In this document: positions 31,120-36,447 of the stretch, piece after piece
Layout: every line of letters starts with the position of its first letter
Position numbering within the stretch: position 1 is the stretch's first letter
Position numbers and translations under genes: made by a program
Assembly: GCA_004173355.1 (NCBI GenBank)
Contig: SEAD01000036.1
Location: 1 to 36,447 of the forward strand
Direction of reading: 5' to 3'
DNA: 36,447 nt
Origin: Chitinophagaceae bacterium
Lineage (GTDB): Bacteria; Bacteroidota; Bacteroidia; Chitinophagales; Chitinophagaceae
Notes under the pieces: model-generated
The model's input: the letters and a program-made list of their open reading frames with translations, nothing else
The model's database searches: none
Told to the model about the DNA's origin: nothing

Positions 31120-32496
31120 ATGGCGAAGACAGACCTCATAATGCCCAAGCTGGGCGAAAGTATCATGGAAGCGACCATCCTCAAGTGGCATAAAAACCCG
31201 GGGGACATGGTGAAGATGGACGAGACCATACTCGAGATCGCAACCGATAAGGTTGACAGCGAAGTACCCAGTACTGCAGAAGGTATCCTTGAAGAAATTT
31301 TATTCAAGGTCAATGACGTGGTGCCGATCGGTTCTGTCATCGCCCGCATCAATACCAGCGCAGCGGAACCCGCGGGTAATACGCCCGCAGGACAGCCTGC
31401 TGCACCCGCTGCAGAAACAACTGCGCCAAATGCTGCGCAACAGCAACCGCAACAACAGCCCCAGGCCCCTGCAAAGTCTCCCTCTTACCAGGCCGTACCC
31501 CGTCCGTCGAATGGACAAGGACCGCGTTTTTATTCACCGCTGGTGCTTAACATCGCTGCCAGCGAAGGTGTGAGCGTTGCTGAACTCGAACAGCTGGATG
31601 GCAGCGGCAGCGAGGGTCGCGTGACCAAAAAGGATATCCTGCAATACCTCGGTGACCGGAAGAACGGCAATGGCAGCCATTCGCGCCCACAGGATGAACA
31701 CGACCAATACATCCCTGCCACGGTGACCACCCACGCGCCGCAGGTGCAGGCACAACCGCCCCAGCAGTCGCAGCAGCAATTTGGTGGCAACGTGGAGATC
31801 ATCGAGATGGACAGGATGCGCAAGCTGATTGCCGATCACATGGTGCGCAGTAAACACACGAGTCCGCACGTGACCAGCTTCACGGAAGCCGATGTGACCA
31901 ACCTGGTGTTGTGGCGCGATAAAGTGAAAAAGGATTTTGAAAAAAGGGAGGCTACAAAGATCACCTTTACTCCCATATTTATAGAGGCCGTTGCCCGCTG
32001 TATCAAGAAGTTCCCCATGATCAACAGTTCGCTGGATGGTGACCGAATCATTATCAAAAAGGATATCAATATCGGTATGGCCACGGCCCTGCCAACGGGT
32101 AACCTCATTGTGCCGGTGATCAAAAATGCCGACCAGCTCAACCTTGTCGGGCTCAGCAAGAAGGTAAACAGTCTCGCCGATGCTGCACGAACGTCAAAAC
32201 TGAAAGCCGACGATACCCAGGGTGGTACATTCACATTGACCAATGTGGGCACTTTTGGCAGCCTGATGGGTACCCCGATCATCAACCAGCCGCAGGTTGC
32301 GATCCTGGCAGTGGGTGCCATCAAAAAACGCCCGGTGGTGATTGAAACCGAACAGGGCGACAGCATTGCCATCCGCCACATGATGTATCTCTCCATGAGC
32401 TATGACCACCGCATCGTGGATGGCAGCCTCGGCGCCACCTTCCTGACCGCTGTGGCAAAAGAGCTGGAAAATTTTGATAGCAACCGGGAAATCTGA
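31120..32496 (+). CDS. 2-oxoacid dehydrogenase E2 (dihydrolipoyl acyltransferase)
   Basis: The core of a 2-oxoacid dehydrogenase complex, which transfers the acyl group from lipoate to CoA. In order: lipoyl domain (residues 1-80) with lipoyl-Lys44 in EIATDKVDSEVP; a Pro/Ala/Gln linker; the E1/E3-binding domain (YSPLVLNIAASEGVSVAELEQL, GRVTKKDI) near 145-185; a second Gln/Pro linker; and the catalytic domain with SYDHRIVDGSLG (HxxxDG) near the C-terminus. Length is 458. Whether the substrate is pyruvate, 2-oxoglutarate or branched-chain oxoacid cannot be told from this gene alone, and no E1 or E3 gene is nearby. ATG 31120 (MAKTDL) directly precedes the lipoyl domain; a GTG at 31072 would add 16 basic residues. 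Confidence 0.93.
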   Translation: MAKTDLIMPKLGESIMEATILKWHKNPGDMVKMDETILEIATDKVDSEVPSTAEGILEEILFKVNDVVPIGSVIARINTSAAEPAGNTPAGQPAAPAAETTAPNAAQQQPQQQPQAPAKSPSYQAVPRPSNGQGPRFYSPLVLNIAASEGVSVAELEQLDGSGSEGRVTKKDILQYLGDRKNGNGSHSRPQDEHDQYIPATVTTHAPQVQAQPPQQSQQQFGGNVEIIEMDRMRKLIADHMVRSKHTSPHVTSFTEADVTNLVLWRDKVKKDFEKREATKITFTPIFIEAVARCIKKFPMINSSLDGDRIIIKKDINIGMATALPTGNLIVPVIKNADQLNLVGLSKKVNSLADAARTSKLKADDTQGGTFTLTNVGTFGSLMGTPIINQPQVAILAVGAIKKRPVVIETEQGDSIAIRHMMYLSMSYDHRIVDGSLGATFLTAVAKELENFDSNREI

Positions 32497-32519
32497 CGAG
32501 TTTACTATTCTGATAATCT

Positions 32520-33230
32520 ATGCGCATAATCATACTGCTGTCTGTCCTGCTGGTCTCAGTAACCGGACATACACAGAAATCCCACCTGGGATCATGGAAC
32601 GTAATCAATTCAAGGGTCACCCTTGCACCACACTGGGAGCTGTTCAATGAACTGCAACTACGGTCCCAGTCGATGTACCAGGATCATTTCTACTACGAGG
32701 TAAAAGGAGGTGTGTCCTATTTCCTGAGCAAGAATTTTTCTGTGCTTGCAGGGGTTGGCCGGTATATCACCTATTCCGATCCGGGTAGTTTCACCAAACC
32801 CATCACTGGTAATGAATTCCGTTTGTGGCAGCAGCTGACGATGAATAATTACCTCACGCGTGTGAAGTTTGAACACCGCTACCGGGTGGAGCAGCGTTGG
32901 TTCAAGACCGGCTATCGCAACCGGTTCCGCTACCGGCTCAATGCCGCTGTTCCGATAGCAAAAAAGAAAATGGAGCCGAATACATTTTATGTCGCCGCTT
33001 TCAACGAAATTTTCCTGACAAATAAGGCCCCCTATTTTGAGCGGAACCGTTTTTTTGCAGGGTTTGGTTACCAGATCAATAACTACTTCAGTATCCAGCC
33101 GGGATATGTCCACCAGTTCGACTACCGCAACAGTCTCGGTACCGGGAAGAATTTTTTCCAGCTCACCCTCATGATCGATGTGGATGGCTCAAGGAACCCG
33201 TATGAGGGAATCCGGACCAACATGGACTGA
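32520..33230 (+). CDS. DUF2490 family outer-membrane protein
   Basis: A 236-residue predicted outer-membrane beta-barrel. The signal peptide ends VTGHT, then QKSHLGSWNV. The body has repeated amphipathic strands with aromatic ends (HWELFNELQLRSQ, FYYEVKGGVSYFL, FSIQPGYVHQFDY), the VEQRWFKTGYRNRFRYR stretch typical of DUF2490, and closes with FFQLTLMIDVD. Function is unknown for the family. It begins 23 bases after the E2 stop and may be co-transcribed with it. Confidence 0.85.
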   Translation: MRIIILLSVLLVSVTGHTQKSHLGSWNVINSRVTLAPHWELFNELQLRSQSMYQDHFYYEVKGGVSYFLSKNFSVLAGVGRYITYSDPGSFTKPITGNEFRLWQQLTMNNYLTRVKFEHRYRVEQRWFKTGYRNRFRYRLNAAVPIAKKKMEPNTFYVAAFNEIFLTNKAPYFERNRFFAGFGYQINNYFSIQPGYVHQFDYRNSLGTGKNFFQLTLMIDVDGSRNPYEGIRTNMD

Positions 33231-33247
33231 TGCATGGATTTGTCCGC

Positions 33248-33278
33248 GCTTTTTATTAAATTAGGAATAATAAAAAGC
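33248..33278. repeat. Perfect 11-bp inverted repeat before a conserved unknown gene
   Basis: GCTTTTTATTA, a 9-base spacer and TAATAAAAAGC form a perfect inverted repeat ending 8 bases before the ATG at 33287. The arms are AT-rich and no T run follows, so it is a poor terminator for the upstream gene. An operator or an mRNA structure at the start codon fits better. Confidence 0.6.
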
Positions 33279-33286
33279 CGGTACTT

Positions 33287-33994
33287 ATGAAACAACTTTC
33301 CGAGACCTGGTTCGCCGAAGGATATATTGATTTCGAACTGAAGAAATATACGCTGCTCGCCTACCTCCAGCAGGTCAACCGGTATTTCAACGAGAACAAG
33401 CTATATCCCCAGCTCGCGGAGGTCGTTTTCCATTACAATAATATTGTCGCGTTCCGCGAAAACAAACGATACCTGCAGGAGCAGTTTCCGCGTAAACTCA
33501 CCGGGATCCAGCTGGAAAAACTGCAGCTGCTTTATGAGCAGATGATCGAGGACAGCGAGATGATGCAGGAGCTGGAATCCATTATCGGCTTTGCTGCGGA
33601 TACGATGAACAGTACGTTGCGTACCGGTGCCGGCATTTATGAATTTGTAGAAGGGAAACTGACAATCGCACCGGTGGGGCTGATCCCGCTTGATACGCAG
33701 GAGGGATATTTTTTCCTGAGTAATGGCAATACCAGCAACACGTTGGTTTATTATTACCGGCTGTCGATTTTTGACAAACATGATGAACGATACAGGAGTA
33801 TCCGTACCTCATATGTTGACAGGTGGACAAGGAGCCTCGCCCATACATTCGAACATATAAAGTCCGAACTGATCCGTGGCAAAAAGGAATTACCTAACCC
33901 GGCAGTTTATTCTATCCGGTCCGAGCTGAGTTACCCGGTGGATGAAACCCTGCTGCCGGTAGCAAAACGTTCGCTGGTGAAATACATCAGCTGA
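33287..33994 (+). CDS. Conserved Bacteroidota protein of unknown function
   Basis: A 235-residue protein with no signal peptide or membrane helix, so probably cytoplasmic. The first 110 residues look mostly helical (ELKKYTLLAYLQQVNRYF, LEKLQLLYEQMIEDSEMMQELESIIGFAADTM). The second half is mixed, with YEFVEGKLTIAPVGLIPLDTQEGYFFLSNG and LVYYYRLSIFDKHDERYRSIRTSYVDRW, suggesting a beta-sheet domain. I do not recognise a family or catalytic motif. It stands alone between an inverted repeat upstream and the terminator shared with the convergent S9 gene. Confidence 0.8.
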   Translation: MKQLSETWFAEGYIDFELKKYTLLAYLQQVNRYFNENKLYPQLAEVVFHYNNIVAFRENKRYLQEQFPRKLTGIQLEKLQLLYEQMIEDSEMMQELESIIGFAADTMNSTLRTGAGIYEFVEGKLTIAPVGLIPLDTQEGYFFLSNGNTSNTLVYYYRLSIFDKHDERYRSIRTSYVDRWTRSLAHTFEHIKSELIRGKKELPNPAVYSIRSELSYPVDETLLPVAKRSLVKYIS

Positions 33995-34002
33995 GGCTGT
34001 TT

Positions 34003-34038
34003 AAAAAAAAGTCCCTGCTGTCTGTCGACGGCAGGGAC
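34003..34038 (-). terminator. Intrinsic terminator after the S9 peptidase gene
   Basis: A 12-bp stem (GTCCCTGCTGTC with GACGGCAGGGAC, one G-T pair depending on strand) with a 4-base loop (34011-34038) is followed on the minus strand by eight T (34010-34003). It lies 25 bases beyond the S9 stop and 8 bases past the stop of the convergent gene. It could slow plus-strand transcription too, but has no T run in that direction. Confidence 0.88.
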
Positions 34039-34063
34039 ATATTATCGGACTTAACGTCATTGT

Positions 34064-36447
34064 TTACCGGGAATCGGAAATATTCAGCCCCCAGTCTTTC
34101 CCTTTCTTAACCGCTGGAACACCATCGGTAATCCACACCGCCGGCTTCTCCCCTTTCAGGAGCCAGTCGAAGTACTGCTGTTCGCGGATCTGGATATCCT
34201 TTCGGTTGCGGCGCTGTACGAGGTTATGTGCCTCCCCGTTATAATTGAGCATCCACACTTTTTTCCCAAGACGGCGCATGCCCGTGAAAAGCTCAATACC
34301 CTGGTACCAGGGCACTGCGCCATCCGCATCATTGGCCATGATGACCAGCGGGGTTTTTACTTTGGGCAGGTGGAACAATGGTGAACTTTCAATGTAGAGT
34401 TCAGGTTTCTGCCAGAGCGTAGCACCAATCCGGCTTTGTGTCTGTTCGTACTGGAACTGGCGGGTAACACCACTTTCCCAGCGGATACCTCCGTATGCAG
34501 AGGTCATATTCGCTACCGGCGCACCAGCCCATGCAGCCTTGAACATATCGGTCATGGCGATCAGCTGTGCGACCTGTATACCTCCCCAGCTCTGCCCCTG
34601 GATACCCATGTTTTTTGCATCCACCCAAGCATGCCGGGTAAGGTCTTTTGCAGCACTCACGATATAATCGTAGGCACTTGCCGCGGGGTGTCCGATGGTG
34701 TAACTGATATCGGGGGCAAACACGATATATCCGCGGCTGACAAAAAAGGAGATGTTCAGGCGGCTTGGCGTTGGTGCCGGGGGGATATACCCATACAGGC
34801 CGTCTGTAAGCTTCTCATAAAAATAAAGGATCACGGGGTATTTGCGTGCCGGGTTGAAGTCTTCCGGTTTGTAAATGATGCCTTCCGAAGGTTTCCCCTT
34901 GAAAGTGGTCCATTTGTACAGTTCAGCAGTGCCCCAGTTGTATTCTTTCTGCTGGGCATTGATGGAAGACAGTTGTTTCTCCATGAGTGCAGCGGTTGGT
35001 TTCGCTGGGCCGGCAAGGGCTGCGGCCGGAACCTGCATCAGGTAGAGATCAGGTGATTTTACATACGATTCGCGGGTGACTACAAAATTGCCGTTGTCCG
35101 CTACCTGCTGCTTTGCGATAAAGGACGGCATGGAGAACTTATGATCCAGCACCGGGAGTTCGGTAAATGAACTGCCATCGATACTGATCATGGCAAAACC
35201 AGCATCCTTGGACACGGAGTTAAACTTGCGGAACAGGACCTTGTCGGCGGACGAATAGAATTTTTTATCATTATCCCGGACCAGCGGATAATAGGTTGTC
35301 CTCGTACTGCGACCGTTGTTGCGGGTCAGCGATTCTGTTTTGTATGAACCCGAGGTTGTGATTTTCCAGATATCATAGCGGTCGCTGATAAAGACTGCCG
35401 AATCCCCCTGCAGCCAGCCCATCACGCCATAAGGCGTCGGATCGGATGGTGAGTCATGGTCTTCATCATACAGTTTTACCTTGATTTTCGCCGTAAGGTT
35501 TACTGCACTGTCGGTTGCTGCGGAGTAGAGGAAATAGTTTTTTGCCTTGTAGTCGTACCACAATACATAATTGCCGGTGGTGGAAATATAGGAAGGGTTG
35601 ATAACTCCTGACAATGATTTTTTTACCAGCCTGGGTTCACCGGTTTTTACATTGATAAGGTAAAGATCTTTTTTTGTATTGCCCGTCCACTGGCTCTCGA
35701 TGCGGTTTCCATAATCGGTGATGGCGATAAAATGTTCGCCGTCACCATCACCTGTCTGGTATACCTGCGGGATTTTTTCAGTTGCCAGCTGCTGCAGCGA
35801 GGCGCTGCCGAAGTCGTATACGGCAAGGTAATTCTGCTGCAGGTCCCGGGTGAGCCGGGTGAGCTGTACGGTCTGCAGGTAGTCATCATTATAATGCCAT
35901 ACATCAAGTTTGGCAAGGTCGATTTCCACCAGGGTGGTATCTTTTGCCGGCTGGATAGCTGCGGTGTTGAAGAACAGGCGACGACCGGATTTGCTGAATT
36001 CGAGGCGCCCGAATTCACTTACCGTCATCCCTATGGTCATGCCAACGGTGGATTTATCAGCCAGCAACCTGGCAGAATCCTGTCCGGATTGATGGTACCA
36101 GAGTTTATAAAACTTCAGCAGTTCCTTTGGCTTTGCATCCCGTTCCGCCACGTAAGCCAGTTGCTGACCGTCTTCTGAGAACGCAAAGTTTTTGAAATCA
36201 TTACCCCCATAACTGATGGTATCAGCTTTTGCAACCTGGACATCATAGAGTACCACTGCCTGTTTCGCCGTGCTGTCGCGCCCGGCAGCAGTCTGGCGGA
36301 ACACGAGCGCTGCCCCTTTTTTATGGAGCAGATAACTGTTTACATTGCGGAACGTTTTTTCAGCACCCGTTGCCAGGTTACGTACCACCAGCTCGGTGCC
36401 CGCTTCGGCAACGGGAGGCACCTCATCACCATCGGCAAAATCGCCGG
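34064..36447 (-). CDS. S9 family prolyl oligopeptidase-like peptidase (5' end outside window)
   Basis: A serine peptidase of the prolyl oligopeptidase/acylaminoacyl peptidase family. The frame is open to the right edge (upstream codons read GDFADGDEV), so the start and signal peptide are missing; about 793 residues are visible. An N-terminal beta-propeller (roughly the first 500 residues) precedes the alpha/beta hydrolase domain, whose triad is Ser in GQSWGG, Asp in ANDADGAVP and His in GEAHNL (about residues 611, 700 and 732 counted from the GTG at 36421). Such enzymes cut short peptides in the periplasm. It stands alone with its own terminator. Confidence 0.92.
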   Translation of the reverse strand, partial: GDFADGDEVPPVAEAGTELVVRNLATGAEKTFRNVNSYLLHKKGAALVFRQTAAGRDSTAKQAVVLYDVQVAKADTISYGGNDFKNFAFSEDGQQLAYVAERDAKPKELLKFYKLWYHQSGQDSARLLADKSTVGMTIGMTVSEFGRLEFSKSGRRLFFNTAAIQPAKDTTLVEIDLAKLDVWHYNDDYLQTVQLTRLTRDLQQNYLAVYDFGSASLQQLATEKIPQVYQTGDGDGEHFIAITDYGNRIESQWTGNTKKDLYLINVKTGEPRLVKKSLSGVINPSYISTTGNYVLWYDYKAKNYFLYSAATDSAVNLTAKIKVKLYDEDHDSPSDPTPYGVMGWLQGDSAVFISDRYDIWKITTSGSYKTESLTRNNGRSTRTTYYPLVRDNDKKFYSSADKVLFRKFNSVSKDAGFAMISIDGSSFTELPVLDHKFSMPSFIAKQQVADNGNFVVTRESYVKSPDLYLMQVPAAALAGPAKPTAALMEKQLSSINAQQKEYNWGTAELYKWTTFKGKPSEGIIYKPEDFNPARKYPVILYFYEKLTDGLYGYIPPAPTPSRLNISFFVSRGYIVFAPDISYTIGHPAASAYDYIVSAAKDLTRHAWVDAKNMGIQGQSWGGIQVAQLIAMTDMFKAAWAGAPVANMTSAYGGIRWESGVTRQFQYEQTQSRIGATLWQKPELYIESSPLFHLPKVKTPLVIMANDADGAVPWYQGIELFTGMRRLGKKVWMLNYNGEAHNLVQRRNRKDIQIREQQYFDWLLKGEKPAVWITDGVPAVKKGKDWGLNISDSR

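Overview
The window is chromosomal DNA from a member of the Bacteroidota, most likely a Chitinophagaceae-type organism (the family is inference). Evidence: C-terminal type IX secretion (T9SS) sorting domains of both type A and type B, a PorP/SprF-family protein, a prokaryotic HU-CCDC81-type protein, DUF2490, genes without Shine-Dalgarno sites, and recurring TAnnTTTG promoter -7 elements. I see no mobile element, CRISPR array, tRNA or rRNA gene.

Layout. 1-3.6 kb: the 3' end of an unknown + strand gene, a MORN-like protein, an LEA14-like lipoprotein, a heavy-metal-associated (HMA) protein, then divergent pyrE / NUDIX and a hotdog thioesterase. 3.6-8.5 kb (minus): prfB (with a programmed +1 frameshift) - pruA - terminator - pyrR - pyrB - coaD. 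8.5-14.4 kb (minus): a 1599-residue PKD-repeat surface protein with a type B sorting domain, followed by its probable PorP/SprF partner. 14.4-19.8 kb: a 580-base AT-rich intergenic region, an unknown T9SS-secreted protein, a dienelactone hydrolase lipoprotein, an M43 metalloprotease with a type A sorting domain, and a glutaminyl cyclase lipoprotein. 19.8-26.1 kb (minus): a four-gene operon of a 1009-residue TPR protein, an outer-membrane barrel, a membrane-anchored HU-CCDC81-like protein and a methyltransferase. 26.1-34.0 kb (mostly plus): DoxX, YbgC-like thioesterase, site-2 protease, dacB (minus), cinA, a 2-oxoacid dehydrogenase E2, DUF2490 and a conserved unknown. The right edge is a partial S9 peptidase (minus).

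How genes work together. Pyrimidine metabolism is spread over pyrE and pyrR-pyrB. Envelope and secretion functions dominate the rest. All ten genes with a classical signal peptide appear to leave Gln as the first mature residue, and the same window encodes a lipoprotein glutaminyl cyclase that could cap it as pyroglutamate (the 'Q-rule' of Bacteroidota).

Most of the window is ordinary core genome. The items most worth a second look are the RF2 frameshift in a phylum that hides its anti-SD, the Q-rule/cyclase coherence, the HU-CCDC81 operon next to an intergenic perfect DnaA box where gene orientation switches, the PKD/SprF pair, candidate leaderless promoters, and five convergent gene pairs separated by 5 bases or fewer.
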